A stretch of DNA of 64,000 bases from Owenia fusiformis (GCA_903813345.2 CAIIXF020000007.1:21005564-21069563); one strand, 5' to 3'; positions 1 through 15,543 are shown, counted from the stretch's first letter. The notes: generated by a model from the letters alone, not told the origin. Numbers and translations are program-made.

Positions 1-611
1 ATGAAATGTGATAAATATTTACATTCAAACCAAACAGGATTTTGAATTTTTTTAAATGTAAAACTTTGAAATATCATGCCACCTATATGAATGAACAAGA
101 AGCAAATTATACAACATAGAGTCAGCCAGACATATAAACAAATAAAAAATATGACGTGAGCTTTAAAATAATATTTCACAAAAGTGATATACAACACCAG
201 CAGAATATAAACAACAATAAATAATTATAAATAAACACACAGGAAACGAATATTGCTGCCCCAATATAAAACCTTCAGAAAATGTCAATCCTTTAGTGTT
301 ATTCCATGATATATTTAACTCATAATAAAAACTATTCCTTTATTGAAACTAATAGACAACATAGAAGAAATGATGATAGAGGTTGGTTGTCAACTCTAAT
401 AAATCATGTCTAAAAAATGCTGGTACTAAACTACTAGCATATAGGGGCATTGCTCATAAATGCTATTAATATTCAACTTCCTAATGAAACAATGCTCTTC
501 ATATGTATTTCAATAAGCTAATACCTAGAGAAAGGATTAATAATGGAAGCATTCTGGCTTTGACAACAACGTGATAAATAAATACCCCGAATCCCCCATC
601 AGCTATATCAG

Positions 612-684
612 TCCACCCGTGTAGCTCAGCGGTAGCGCAGGTACCTCTTACGCAATAGGTCCCGGATTCGATCCCCGGTTCAGG
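612..684 (+). repeat. tRNA-derived repeat (SINE head or tRNA pseudogene)
   Basis: An A-box-like segment (TAGCTCAGCGGTAGCG) is followed at tRNA spacing by a B-box-like segment (GGATTCGATCC). The T stem pairs at 4 of 5 positions, but the 7-bp acceptor stem does not pair, so this is not a working tRNA. A body of about 220 bp, to near 905, follows it, which fits a tRNA-headed SINE. No poly-A tail or target duplication was identified. Confidence 0.55.
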
Positions 685-3600
685 CAAGACTAAATTTCCT
701 TGTTTGCGTGAAGTACTTCAGGGTGTTTGACTGAGTGGTCCGCAACTCGTACAAAAGGCTGTGGTGTGTACTTGTATGTCTATGTATAAGTGCACAAAAA
801 AGAACACAGGGCTCCTTCAAGGAGGGGTTTCTGGGTCTATCTTCCATGTTAATTACGTAAATTACGACCGTATATACGGGACATACCCAAGAGGTATTGC
901 TCACCTTCATTGGTGGTAAACAAAATACAATACAAAATATACTTATACATTTATCTACACTAAATACTCTCGGACTCCCAACAAATGATTTTATAGTTTT
1001 GATGAGGATTAGATCTTACTGACCTCAAATGGAGATATGTTGCCTTTTATGGGAGTTGGATTATTAAATGACTGTCAAATGAAAACATGACAGAAAGTTA
1101 TATGTAGTAATTTTCTGGATTGGATATTGGCTAAATTAAAGAAATATTTTAAATTCAATGAGTGTTGTTGATGTCAAACTCTTATATATGTGAAGGGTAA
1201 CAATTCATTATGACACTTTTATTCTTACTTTCAGTATGATTTTCATCCAGCATTTCGTACTGTGAAGTTCCATTATCCAAGATTCCTTATTATCTAATTC
1301 ATATATATCAAGATATGTCCCTATTGTATTTGTAACAAGAGACTCTGAATACACTCATTATACCATGGGGGATTTTTTACAATTTTATTTGCTTTGCTAA
1401 GTGTTTATTATGTTCCAGTCAGGTGTTATTTGAATAGTGAAAGTATCAACTACAGGCTATTGACAACATTTTCACAAATCTTCAACAGAACTAGTAAATC
1501 TAACACTCCTAACTGGACAAACAAAATAGCAATAGTGGCCACAGAGTAAATACTCTCTTCAATGGCAAATATGAGAAATACTTGTAAAAGTAGAGTATAC
1601 CTCAAAATATGTCCTTTAAGATATTAACCATTAACAAACTAATTCAAACATATCATTCCATTAGAAAACAACAACTGTTGAATTTAAAAGTCTTCAAAAT
1701 AATTGAAAAAAATCCATTCAATAATTTTCTATATTTGCTGAAACAACACAATGGTAGATTATAGCCGAGTAAGGTACTGACATCCGTTGCTTATAATATC
1801 AAACAGTGTACACTTTTCATAATTGCAAAGTTTGGTTTTGTCGTTATAAAACTAGTATGAATAGACTTCTCTTACAAACCATTAAGAAAATACTGCTGCC
1901 TAGAAATCATATTAGAATGTTCCCTGACAAGATTCTCGAAGTTTATAGAAAATATTATTGCAAAGTCAGAGAAGCCACAGGTAGATATTGAATATATTTC
2001 AAAAAAGTTCTCCCTCAATTAAATGCCAGAATATTATAAAAAGGGAATAGTGTAAATGCCACAATGGCGTAATAACAGTCTCCATCTTCGCTATTTTCTC
2101 GTAGGTTAATTACAAATTTTTAACCCTTATTGATTTAGTATAATCCTTAATTGATTTTGCAATGTAAATTCAAAAGTCTATTTACATTTGGTTATTTTAC
2201 ATGATGACTCGAGCTAGTTTTATTTAAGAACGTGTCTCTATATCAATGAGTTTCTTTGTTTTAAATGTATTTGTGCACGCTATCCAACTTGAATGAATCG
2301 AGTATATTTTCTTCAAGAAAATAGAATTGTTAGTGATGAATTATATATGAATCTACCTGAGTAGTGAGTAATATGTGTTTATTGAGTCCCTGGTGTGAAC
2401 CCCTCCCACACTATAGCTTTTCATCAACACCAACCCCCCCCCAACCCCTCTGTTTGAGTTGTATTAGCTCCAGTCAAGTATAAAACCATATTGATCTTGC
2501 CATCACTGCAAACTACAGTTTAATATGTACCGTATATGCATATTAGTATCCCAGACATCCACTATCAAGGACTTCAAGTTATTTTTACAAGGGAAAAAAG
2601 GTAAATAAGAGTAAATAATTTACAATATATTAACCCCAGTTGTTAGTCTATTATTAAATATCTAGAAGGCTAAATATTGTAATGATGAATGTCACTGCAG
2701 TAAAAACCCAGAAATGAAGAAGTCAATGTGAACTTGCAGACTTACAACACTATAAAACCTGTGAATGCTCAGGAAACAGCAAAAACATATGTAGTTCAGG
2801 ATTTTCTGTCAGAATCCACCACATCTGGCACACAGATGTGCTGCTTTTTCCATCAGATTCCACTAGTTGAGGCTGCTGCACAGCTTGCCATGGTAACCCA
2901 AGATATACCCAGACAAGCAGAGAGCTAGGGAGAATGCACCTGGAGGTTTAGCCACATTCAGAAAACATCAATCAAGACTTTAACATATGTCTTGTTAAAA
3001 AGTATAATGCAGGATACCAAGTATGACATGATTCTGAGGAATAATTTAAAAGATGTGAAATTCTTGAAACTACGAAGAAAATGTCACAAGCATAATGTAG
3101 ACTTAAAACAATGTACTAGTTTGTGTTTAGGAAATGGCATGAAAGCAAATTGGAACAAAATATCTATTTATGACTGAAATTGCAATATTAAAATATTCAT
3201 CAATTTTAATTTAAAATCAGAAGAATTATGTAGCAAAGGCATAAATATTATAATAATAAAAAGACATGTACAGTAAAATTAAAGGTCAATAGACAGATAC
3301 GCTAACAGACATGTCAAATCCCAAGTTTCTGATTACATGGCAATTTCTAATTTTGGTAATGGTACTACAATGCACTGGGTACCTTTCCAATGCCAATTTT
3401 CAAAAAATTAACTGTCTAAATCCTAGTGATGAAACTTCAACCGCTAATGAATTTTATTATCAGGTCTGAGGACGAGCAGTTTTCAGGAGCAGGGGGCAAT
3501 GTAACAGCTGGTCAATGGATAAATGTCCATGTATATCAAATTAAGTATCATGTTATTAGCTACTACATGCATGATCTTATGTATTTAATATCTTTCCATT

Positions 3601-6600
3601 CTGATAATATACCAAAAATCATATTGATGATATATTTATGGGTCCATTTTAAAATAGGGATGGGTGGAGGTACAGTAGTTAATTTTATTATGTAAGGGAA
3701 TTATTACTTTATATTCTGATATGAGATGCACCCTTGATACCCAGAACCTGGCAGATACTCTTAAAACCACTTTATTTCCTTTTAACACTTTTAACCACCT
3801 TATTTCCTTTTATACCTTTAACCACTTAAAACCACCTTTTACATTTTTGACCAACTTGTTTCAGATATGCAAGTACCAGACAAAATGCGGTTATTGTTCA
3901 ATTTTGGGCCAAGAATATTTATATGGACAAACATTGCCTCTCCCCTTTTATAGCCCTTGGATCAGACTTTCCCCTCTTCTAAAGGCCGTAGTTAGATCCC
4001 CTTTCAATGGTCAGCCCTTCTCCCCTTCATATGTCTTATGATCAGCCCCTGACTAGCCAACACTGCTGGGTGGGAATACAATAGAACTTGTGTGGGGGTT
4101 TGAATCATAATGGTGTCAATGGAAATACATGGGGCTATATTACACGTTACAATTTATGATGAATGTCTCCCCTGAGCCAACTGTGGCTTTTACTGGCCAT
4201 AATACCCAAACAGGGTCATCTTGCCCAGTCATATTGGATAATGGCCTACCCCAAATTAGTTTGAACTCATTCATTCTATGATCTATTATTCAAAGCTCAT
4301 TGTTGGATCAAATGAAGAGATTATGAGAGATCTCAACCAAAGATTCTGTCAAAGAGAATAGTACTTTCCAGGAAATTCATAATTCAGAATTTAAAATATT
4401 TAAAAATAATTAATTCAAGTCATGATTTGCTAACTTGTTTATAAAAATAATGGGAAATTTTCTCAAGACAAAGAAATGGTCTAGATGACCTCAAAGCTAA
4501 TTGATTTTTAGTGGCAACAGATTGTCTGAAAGTGATCATATAAGATGTAAATGATTCCTAAGTACTTCACCATACAAAGGAATATCAGAGGGGTCAAAAG
4601 TAGTTGCAACTTTCCTCATTGAAAAAGAAAATTGAAATAACCAAGGAATGAAATTAATAAACAATGATAATATATTGTTAACTAATAGAAAATAAGAAAA
4701 AGAATTATGTCAATTGATCACTTTACGGAGAAAATGAGTGAGAAATCTTGGCGGTTTTTGGATCAGTAATCTCTTATTTCCACCATCAATCAGAAGATGT
4801 TTGCAATCATATTGTTTTAAAATGATTGATTATCATATAGTTCTAACGATAACAAAGACAACTATTCATTATCAAACGAATAAATAATAACAAAAATTAC
4901 AATCTTAAATGACACGACCATTTTAAAGATCTTATTGAAAATCTCATCCTATTTTTCACAGTAATTTGCCTCAGACATGTCTTAGAGGCATACTTAAAAG
5001 ATTATAAGATTTTTTAGAATCCTTTTAATCTGCCTGGTTGAAAATTACGCAGAATCCTTGAAACACTCTTTTATTTAACCCATTATTAATGCAATTTTTT
5101 CTTCGAGATGGTAGATAAAATCAACAATATGCTGCGGGATAAAGCAGTAGAGCCCTATGTTTGAAGATGGATTAGCAGATCCATTAAAACAAGGAAATCT
5201 GATTAAAGTCTACCTTCTCAAGGAAATAACAGAAAATGAGTGAACTTGTGTTATAACAAGCAAAGATGATTTAATCCTTGGACTGAAATTAAATACATTT
5301 TGCAAAATGTTAAGTAAAATAAAGAAATTTGTTATCGTTGTCAAGGAAATCTCCAGGAAGGGTTGGCTACCATAGTAACCTCAGTTTAGCTTTTATGATG
5401 CTGTTAAAATGTTAATAGAGCCAATACCATACAATCATCCCTATAACTTCCATCTTGGAATATTTATGTGATCTAGGGCTTTAGATTTATTCTATATACA
5501 ACTTACAACAAAATGGCACAGATTAAACCTTTTTAACTCAGTACTGTCATCCTAATCATTAAACCAATGGGAGTCGGAAGACCGAATGGCAAACCAAGGT
5601 AGAATCTTAAATTACATGACACAAGCCAGATATGTATTGTTGAGGAAAAAATGACAGAAAATATATATCATGATATGCTCTAGAAAACCACAAAGCATTT
5701 TTTGAGAAAGACAAAGGGGTGTAAAAATAGAGGTGGTCGAGAATGGATTAATCACACAAAATATCTTACAGAAGTAAATTGTTCAATATCAGACAGAGCA
5801 GATCCTAATGGCATCTTCATGAATACACCCTTGTTCATATCACTATAACAAATTCAATACTTTTCATATAATTTGATAAGAACAAAAAATGGAAAATATT
5901 GATCTTCATTTTCTGTGTAAAAAAATATGAGTGGATAGAGCAGTATAAGCAACAATGACAATTCATTCTAATCTACAAATTGCATTAGCTGCGGTTGATG
6001 CAAAGAATAAACCATTTAATATTAGTAATACTGGTTTTGTTGACCCTATGTGCTATTACCATTGTAAGAAAGCTGACTAATAATTGTATCTGCCACGTAT
6101 CAATACATTGTGAAACAAATACCACCTTCTGTTCTATAACAACATTATATTTTTTTTATAAATGATCTTATAAAATGTGAAGACGATTGCAACAGGTTTG
6201 TTGGTCAGTCACTAAAGTACCTAAATAGACCCGGAATTTCACAATTTGCATTTTGTTGAACAATGAATTAATTTGTTATAAACAATAGCAATACTGTACA
6301 TGTATTGTTTACTATCTGAAGCATAAGATTAATTACATAAAAAAGATATGACTAAATGGCTAAAATAAACAGTACAAAAGACCAAATCATTACATTAAAA
6401 TGGCATAGACAGAAAAATAGATCTGAACTATTTAAAAAACACAGCGTCCTTAACGAGAAGCATCCCAATTCATATCATCACGCCAGATCTAAATGAAAAA
6501 TAATTACTCCATTGGAAAAATATCGTCAGCATCATCTGGATTTGAGCTATCATGCAGTGAAGAGTCATTATGTTATATTGAGTAGATGGAGGCTTTCCAC

Positions 6601-9425
6601 TTGTAATAGGTTAACCAATTAGGCCTGAATGGTGAACCAATGTTGAAAGTTGAAATGAAGAGCAAACATGATCATTAGAACTGAGTTTACCTACAGACAC
6701 CAAAGCTGCCAAGAAGCCTGGTTAAAAATGAGAAATAGAAAAATGTTCTTCATAAATTGACGTCTTCACAAACATACTAATCACTCACTTTTTACAAATG
6801 TGATTATGTATATCGCAAAATGGCTTATTTGCTTGAGATCTTCTCATTTGATATACAGATTATTTCAATTTTGACTTTTTATAGATAATCAGTGCATCCT
6901 TAAGTCTAATTAAAGTTCATTGCATTTACGTAATAGAATACAAGATGGTTTTTGAGAATACTAAGAAAAGGAAATCATCAGATAGCACTATCCATCAGTC
7001 AATGTTTATCAATCCACTGTCATTTTGGTCTTCAGTTTTATCCCAAGTGAGCCACAACTAACAATAGAAATCATTCTAGATCAAACAAATGCTTAAATAG
7101 TCATTGTTTATTCAAGCCAAGATGCCAATCATGCAAATCTTCCACGATTGTCTTGCGGGAGTTATGGCTAAATTGGTAAAATATAGTTAGTTGAATACAC
7201 CCAAGAGAATAGCTGAACGTTCCAAATATTGAATTCCCTCCTTATATGACAATAGTGTCATCTTCATACAAACTGAAATACTTGTATATATTTTTTACTT
7301 ATGAATACTAGTTAATGGACAATATATATTATTGTATGATGGTATGAGCAGATTGATGACGTTCATCCAAACGCAGTAGAGATATCAGCATAGTTGCAAT
7401 CGCAAAGGAACGTTGCTGTCACATTGCACCAACATTAAATATTAGTTAAAATGTTATTTCATTATGAGAGATCAGGAATCGATGGAGGATCAGGTCCATG
7501 GGGAACTGAACGAGACAGAAGCAGTATCATTTAATAAGCTCATTTCATTTGGGGCATTTAACACTGAAGCTTACTAAGAGAATTTAAATCAATTTGGAAG
7601 CCAAGTGTATTACGACTATGATCAATTCTCACAAAAGAAGTACTGCTCAAAATTTTGGAAAAGCTAGTAAATATACATATATATTATACATGTATGAATA
7701 TTATAAAAGTAAACTAACTGAATAGATATTGTATTCTTGAGAAGACACAAGAAAGACATAAAGTCCGGATTCTAATTATAGAAAGTAAATTGTTCCATCG
7801 TTGAAATGGTAGGAAGTTTCTAATTGAATGACTTTGCATGTTTATTCCCATATTCCGGTTAATGAAGAGCGCTATTATTTGAATGATAGAAGTAGGCTAT
7901 TATCCCAGTGATAAATTCGCTCGAATTGACGATCTGCTTCAAATGTGGAGGTTTTCTATTTAAATGCTTTGAGTAGGAGGATCAATAGAACGGCAATTAA
8001 CGATGTATAAAAACCAATACTTCATGTACTTTATACAAACTCTCTCCCTTGATCAGAATGCAAATTTTTATCTAGAAAACACCATTCAGGTTATTTTGTC
8101 AATTGGGTTATTAAGCAACTGCTAATTTCCGCCTCTCCCGGAAAGTGAAGATTTTTCTGTAGCGTTACAATGAAATGAGAAGGCTATTCAAATACATTGG
8201 ATCAACAGATCTACCACGGATGCTTCATTTGTCGATAATAGACACGATCTTGATAAACGGAAAGCAAACCAACAATTCCACTGTATAACCTAGTCATCGA
8301 TTCCCCGTGGACTATTGATTGTCAAGCCTCCATTGCTCTTACCTACTACAGTATAATTCCTCTTGTTTGGATAATACAGTTAAACGAATAGATTTAATTG
8401 GTCTATTGGAAAATCCAGGGATCATCTGACAGCTTTTAGCCAATCACAATCAAAATAGATGCATATGAAACTGATTATATTTTCAGAAGGAGAGCTGATA
8501 TAACAACCTAGTTGGTTAGAAGGCGAAAGATTGTGAGAACTTCAACAGGTTTCAGGCCTGGGATTGAGACTAGCTGTTCAGTCCTTCAGATAAAGACGGT
8601 CTAAGGGCTCCTAAGTGAGCGCTCTTTGATCTTGTCTCAACATACACTTGCTGTCACACTTTGTTTATTCGCAACAATTTATTACCCCAGTTTTAGGTTG
8701 TTGGATTGAAATTTGATTCCATCACAGGGAAAGTTCATATGCTGACTGGAAGAAATACATGTGTGTATATGTACTCTCAGTCCATTTCAACATATTAATC
8801 AAAATTAGATTAAATGCAAATTGGAGTTAATAATTATGAGAAACAAGAAGTAGTGAGTGGATCCCACAATTACTGAATGTGTGGTTATCACAGTTTTTCG
8901 TCAAAAAGAGTAGCTTTCACAGCTTTATCATTTAAAATGAATTGAACCCTGTTTTGTCAGTCAAAATATTACTTGGGATGTACCAAATGTTTATCTGACA
9001 CAATATTACTTGCTATATTTCTTCAAGAACTTATGCTATTTTTATGTAACATCGTACAACAAAGTCACAACATTGCTAAGATATGTTTCAATTAATCTTA
9101 TATTGAACAGAATTGTAAAATCCTAAGTGTGTTAATTAACTAATATAATTTCATGTTGTCTAAATGGTACATCCCATGTTGAACTAACTAACTTTAACCT
9201 TCCACAAAGGGTTTGAATAATATCATATTGACTTTAGGTTTAATTATGGAGAGTCTTAATATGCAAGTTATAACCATGAAAAAGGGGTATCACAAGTTTT
9301 TTACAGTTTCTTAGACATAATTCAATAAGCGCAGGTAAATCATCAAACTTCAAAAGGTTTTTTGGCTCATACAGTGAGCTTATGGGATCTACTAAGCATC
9401 TGTATGTTGGTCAGTCCGTCTATCC

Positions 9426-9459
9426 ATTGGTCCGTCTGTCTGTCTGTCTGTCTGTCAAT
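9426..9459 (+). repeat. GTCT microsatellite
   Basis: A run of CCGTCTGTCTGTCTGTCTGTC-type tetranucleotides. It has the same flavour as the CCGT runs at 63.64-63.68 kb, which sit inside a dispersed repeat. Confidence 0.7.
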
Positions 9460-9595
9460 ATTGGCCGCACGAATTAAAATTGCTATCTGATTAAGTGATA
9501 TCCAAATTCATGTCATCACCATTTCAATATCTATCACACAAAGACACTAAACGGAACTGGAGGAAAACTCTATTTAGGTGCGGAAACTCACCTTT

Positions 9596-10115
9596 ATCAA
9601 TTAGCGATTTTGATAATTATCAACTATCGATAATTTTTATCAATTAGCGATAAATTTGATAATTATCAATTATCGATAAATTTGATAATTTTGAAACAGG
9701 GCACACATGATATTAGCATAAGCTGATAATATCAGATAAATTTGATAATTATCAAAATTATCGCTAGCGATAAATTTGATAATTATCAAAATTATCTGCT
9801 ATTATCAGCTAATGCTAATTTCTCTTGGGCCCATTTCTTGGTAAAATGTGACCCAGACCAAAATTTTTTATCACTATTAGCGATAATTGAGAATTATCAA
9901 ATTTATCGCTATAAGCGATAAATTTGATAATTATCAAAATTATCTGTTTTTATCAGCTAATGCTAATTTCACTTGGGCCCATTTCACGGAAACATGTGAC
10001 CCAGACCAAAATTTTTTTTATCGCTATTAGCGATAATTGATAATTATCAAATTTATTGCTATTACCGATACAATAGCGATACATATGATAATAATCACTA
10101 TTAGCAATAACATTC
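9596..10115. repeat. AT-rich palindromic tandem repeat
   Basis: Dozens of overlapping copies of the words GATAATTATC, TAGCGATAA and AAATTTGATAATTATCAAA, which are self-complementary or nearly so. A larger unit containing CTTGGGCCCATTTC and GTGACCCAGACC recurs about 148 bp apart (near 9824 and 9972). No coding frame is present. It is best described as a small satellite or a foldback element built from palindromes. Confidence 0.75.
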
Positions 10116-13100
10116 AAATAACATGGGCTACAGGCAAAATGATTTTTCAGATTTAGACAAAATTATCAGAATTAGCAAAACTTTTATCAATTTTTGTTAA
10201 AAACTCCCATTGAAATAACATGGGGGCTGGAGAAATTAGCAAATAAAAGTGACTTTCCACACCAACCTCTCTATTGGTAAGTAACATGTTTAAATTATAA
10301 ATATACATTAATGCATGAGAATTTAAAATCATTTCAAAAAATTACACATTCTGTAAAGAGAATTGTATCCAAGCAACTATGAATATAGATTAACCAATTT
10401 ATGGTAAGACAATCATAAGGATAGGCAGAGTAAGTATATGTTCAGAAAGAAAGAAAGATTGAACTAACAACCTTTAAATCTTGAAATCCTGTAGTCTAAA
10501 GTTCTTGCAGATTAAAAGCCAGTATAGTTACTAGTAAGTGTAATACACATACCGGTATACACTGGCCAAATTAGAGGCAAGCAGTCAGCAGTGAGCTAGC
10601 AGAAATACATGTATCTAGTTTCATTACAGCAGAGTTTCAAACTGTCCATAATTCACAAGTAAAGGCTTGGTGACAGATCGTAACTAAATATCTAAACATA
10701 GCTAGATAAAGTTAATGGGTTTTTCAGAGGAGAGTTCGGGGTTATCTGACTGACTGTGTTGAATCTTTAGGTCAATATTCTGGTCTTTCCTGGGACTGAC
10801 ACATTCTGGGCTTTAAGTATTGTGTATCTACACTGATTCAAGACCAAATAAATCACAGCATTAGCTCATTCAAAATGTTCATATTTCCAATTTCTAATTT
10901 TTTGTATGTTATTCTTCGTAGCGAAAACATCAACTCAAAAATATATCATTCAAATGAAATGGTATTAGCACTGATCTCTGGGAATAAATTAACTTTTTGA
11001 ACTATGACGCACATTTTAGGTTTGTTTTACCAGTTCAGTATGTTTGTCTTGATTGTTTTACCACAATGTTCTTGTTTTAACTTTATCTAATAAAGCTCAG
11101 TTACCAACATGACCAGAAGACGCGAGGCATATCAAGAGGCGACTGATGCACGTCATCTAAACCAGGAAACTCTAATCTGCTCTCAATGAGCAGGCATTGT
11201 ATTCTACCAGAAATGATTCATTAAAGTCAAAATAGCAGGCATTTTACACAACAAATGCATATCCTTAGTAGATTTGCATTAATTCATCATTCCTGGCTCA
11301 TCATGGATGTGATATTAAACAAAAAAGACTGCATTAAAGTGGTGATATTTCAATAGGCTCTTTGTACCAGGGATATTTCAAACAATGGCAGGCATTAGAA
11401 TGAAAAAGCAAACTCAATCAATTTGAATAATCAGTAAACTAAAATCTGCATTTGAATAAAGTTTCTGAGGAACAAACGAACAAAAGTGTCATAAAAAAGA
11501 ATTGTAGAAATTCAATAGTAATATCAAAGTTGGAAATATAGTATGTATTGACATAGACCGTCAGCTGTGAAGTATTGGATTCTTGCACCAAAAAGCGATA
11601 TTCCAATAGCCACAGATTTTTCTGCTCACATGCTACAGGTTTCAAGCACCTAGAATCCTTTAAAAATAGAAAATCAGGACATGAAATAATAAACTTTTTC
11701 TCAGCTCAAATATATACACAAAGCGGCAAAAACATGGAATTCACATATTTTAAACTGCAGTAGATTCATTCTTAAAAGTAAAGGAAAAATATAATAAAAA
11801 TATTTCACTTTAGCTTCTATCTATCACAAGTTGTAATATTTCCAAGAGGAAAGAAAAATACTTGTTCAATGGCTCAAGTTGAAAACTTTGAGATGAAATT
11901 ATATTGTGATGGAAATCAGATAGATATACCGGATAAGAAAAACATTATGTCATGAACAACATGTTCTTTGATTTTTCATAAACATGTTTTTAATCCTGAG
12001 TCATCCAAGAAGCAGAAAAATAATCATAAGAATATTTTTACATTATTTTTCATTTTTAATATTTAGGAAGTTTATAAGATTTGTAGAGAATCAGATATCT
12101 TGGACCATATATAGGATAAAAAGAAACATCAGTCAAATGTCATTTTGTGGACCTTGGTATTTTAAGATTTCTTATTATATATATATTATAATAAGAAATA
12201 TATAATATTATAATTTCTATATCATAAATACGATATTTAATATCAGATGTGAAAATTGGAACTGTACTGATATGACCTTAAAATCTATGAAATAAAGCTA
12301 TCCCAAACAATATCCCTTTGTAACACAGACTTTTGAATCTTCAAAACAGTAGAGAACAAAATTTTATAACTATCAAGATTGGCTGTTTAAGTGGCTTCTA
12401 ATGTTTATTCTGAAGATAAAACTGGGAAACAATAGAACATTATTAATTATGTATAACATCCCTGGAACTTGTGGAATAACTGGATTAATTTACTGGACGA
12501 TTCAAACAACATAACATTTAATGCCACAAATATAGAGTGAAAAAAATCGTTTTAAAAATAGTGACAAAAGAGCTATTATAGATTCATGTAAAAAATTCTA
12601 ACTTAAATAACAAATCAATAATTTAATATTATTCATTGAAAAACGAAACATACTTTTTATGTATATATTCTTTATATTCAGCACCACCCTCAATTATTGC
12701 TAGAATTTAGAAAAGGTTAAATTGTCCTTGCTTGTGTAGTGTTTTCCTATTGAATGGTGCCACGCGACATGGATGTATATTCTAGCTTGTATATAAAACA
12801 CAACCATACCCGCACAATAGACCCCCACACTCAATTTTGTCACCTTACACTCAGCGCTATCCACAGACCAGGGCCAGTGTTAAAATAATGCTGCCAAAAA
12901 TATGTATGTTAAAAAGTATTTAATATTTATTTTCTAATATTGATATTGAAACTCCTATTTTTAGCTAATGGAAATCTCCCATCTGATTTCATTCAATTCA
13001 TTTACATATAGCAAAAGTAATTAAATTTGCATTAATGCCACAAAAACAAGTAGTAAATACACACAGAAAATTCAGAATTAAAATTAGTAATGAAAAAGCA

Positions 13101-15446
13101 TATTATATTATAGATATGTTTAAGTATCTATAGCAATAAAAGGATTCATATCTACATTAACTCATAAAATTAGGTTTCTTTATAACAAATATTCATTTCC
13201 ATAACTTTATTTTTTTGGATTGAAATGTCATGATTAAATTAGCATAAGTGTGCCAGTAAGTGTGGCCTAATTTTACCTCCTATTGAGTGAACATTCAATT
13301 ATATTATTTAAGTAACCCCATGCCAAATTAACAACATTGGTATCTTTTTTGATATGTATAATTCATCACAAACATACAAAACATGACACATTCAACCATC
13401 TTTTCCATTATGATTTTTTAAAATGAAAACACCAAATGTTGTGATTTTAGTCACGACCGAATCAGATCAGTCGAGCAAATATAAAGCCCAATAATTTGTG
13501 CACAAAACCTTGCTCAATTCAGCGAGAAGGTTTCTCCTAAGCTAGTTACAACGATTACATATGCTTCAGATAATCCAACAAAACACACTGCTGAAATTAC
13601 CAAACCAATGTTGAAAATCTGACGCAACACTATAAGAAGCTTCGCATATAAAGTTGATATTAACAAATTCAAAGTTAACATTATGCCAACTGACTAAACA
13701 TGATCAAAAATTGCCGAATGACTTTAGTAAAAGCTTAAAATCCAATTGGAGTAAAAGCCAATAAGTCATATTTTATCAAGTAAGCTTGGGTAGTGAAGGG
13801 TTAAACATGGCCAACCAGGGGTTCAGAAATGTCCTCTGAGTACATGAGTGTACATGTACGGCAGGTGTTTCTCAATTCATATCTACTCTGCCATAAAACA
13901 TTATAACCAAGCTTGGAGACAAACTGTTTAATATCAATACTAGACATTGTGATACACGATATGATAAAATATACTTGATGCATATTAACTTTCACTTTTA
14001 ATGTAAAGGACCCGTTCTCAAGTTAGACAAACTATACAAATTCCTACTCTTGATTTCATCTCAGTCATACATAAGGCTGCTTCATTGAGCAACTGTTTAA
14101 CATTGCACTATTATTACAGTCAGAAACTAATGGCAACTGAATATGTAACTGGAAAGAAATCAACTGCCAGATCTTTAAAAGCAGAGCTCAAATTTAACAC
14201 AGATCATGGAAACAATGTTGCTATGGTTACGACAGCTTGCTATAGAAACGACAGCATCATTAACAAACTATCATCATTATTCTGTTTGTTATGAAACATT
14301 ATTTACATGCTTAAGATCAGAATTCTTGAACTTTAAGACAATTAACTCTATACTTGGTTAATGTTTTAAGTTTAATCATTTCTCCACATGGCACCAAAGA
14401 AGGTCATGGGATCCATGAAATACATGTAGGGTTATTAAACCTAAATTAACTGAACAGCCATATAATGTTTATTGACACCAACATGCAATCAAAAATAACA
14501 TATCAAACTTGATTTGAAGAACCGAGCCTTGTGCAATCAAATACATTTGGTTTCAGAAACTGGACCTTAACTTAAAATATTTCTTGGTTTACTCTAGAAA
14601 GAAAACTAAATTATGCTGTAATTGAGCCACAATTTATTCATCTGTTAAAAGCAAATCTTTACTTTTGCATCAGCCAGGTGAAGAAACACCCGTTTTTGGA
14701 AAATGCATGTTTAACATGAACAAACAGAATTATTTTAACTTAGTTTTATTTAATAAAGCCGAATTGATCTGTGGATCATTGATTAATGCAACCAGGCCCC
14801 TTAGAGAGGTCTTCTCTACAATGACGCTACCGTTTATCAACTATTATCACAGTTAATAATTAATCAAAATAATTATATCTGTTTGCATTCGGGAATTATT
14901 CCGCCGTCCAAGAGTCTATTGCTTCAACCATACATTATTTACACATAGGTCTCAAACAAGGGAGACCACTTTATATGTTACTATTTACACTGCTAACTGT
15001 GACAATTCACTTCAGAAGGGCAATAGTAAATGAAATTCTCTCATATCATGGAACATAATCTTCCAGATAATAAATACATTCTAAATGCATCAATATTTCA
15101 TATTTCTAGAAATCACCTGCTATTAGTAAACAATCAACAAATCATCACGATTGTATCTATTGTTATTAGACATTTCATATTCAAGTCGTGGATATCAAGA
15201 AATCAGACCGTGGATATGACGGTATGTTAGACTTGTATATTTTGCACTTAGTACTAGTTTTGTAACCCCCACCCATCCAAATTATCTTCCACTCAAGCTT
15301 GCAGTTTTAAGATTCTATTTCTTGAAATTTTAGATGAGGTGTATTGCATACTAAGGCGAAATCATGAAGTTACAAATTAACGTATTGGAGGTGCTGAGAC
15401 ACTGAGATTCCTAAGAAGAAGGTAGACCTCGTTATGAAAAACATAC

Positions 15447-15543
15447 CTTGCTTGTTGTAATATAAAGGGTCCATATTTCCATTGGTCGGATTAGGAGGAA
15501 CAGGCATAGGTCCTTTACCCATGGCATTGGGTGGGGAAAACAT
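15447..15543 (-). CDS. TCF4/TCF12-like: E-protein second coding exon (MFSPP, Pro-rich)
   Basis: The acceptor is CTTCCAG and the donor GTATGT. The 97-nt exon encodes MFSPPNAMGKGPMPVPP and then an Asn/Pro/Gly-rich tail, ending in phase 1. After MFSPP the sequence diverges from vertebrate paralogues, as expected for this variable region. Confidence 0.85.

Larger units (their letters stand above)
1..15446. other. AT-rich non-coding stretch, probably intron or 3' region of the E-protein gene
   Basis: No exon with paired splice sites and a recognisable protein motif was found on either strand. Open frames here are short and their products look random. The last E-protein exon seen ends at 15447 with a donor site, so downstream exons must lie at lower coordinates or outside the window; long introns are usual in this family. 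Visible contents are a tRNA-like repeat near 612, an AT palindromic tandem repeat near 9.6-10.1 kb and a GTCT microsatellite near 9.44 kb. Confidence 0.5.

Noticed and set aside
612-684. A functional tRNA gene
   Set aside because: A and B boxes are present but the acceptor stem cannot pair; treated as a tRNA-derived repeat. The same holds for 39886-39962 and 55906-55968.
2728-2928. Open frame with fairly balanced composition (TAKTYVVQDFLSES...)
   Set aside because: No known motif and no flanking splice sites; could be part of an unrecognised repeat, but nothing supports a gene.
3721-4041. 106-codon plus-strand open frame
   Set aside because: Built on an imperfect TTTTAACCACC-type simple repeat; no motif and no splice context.
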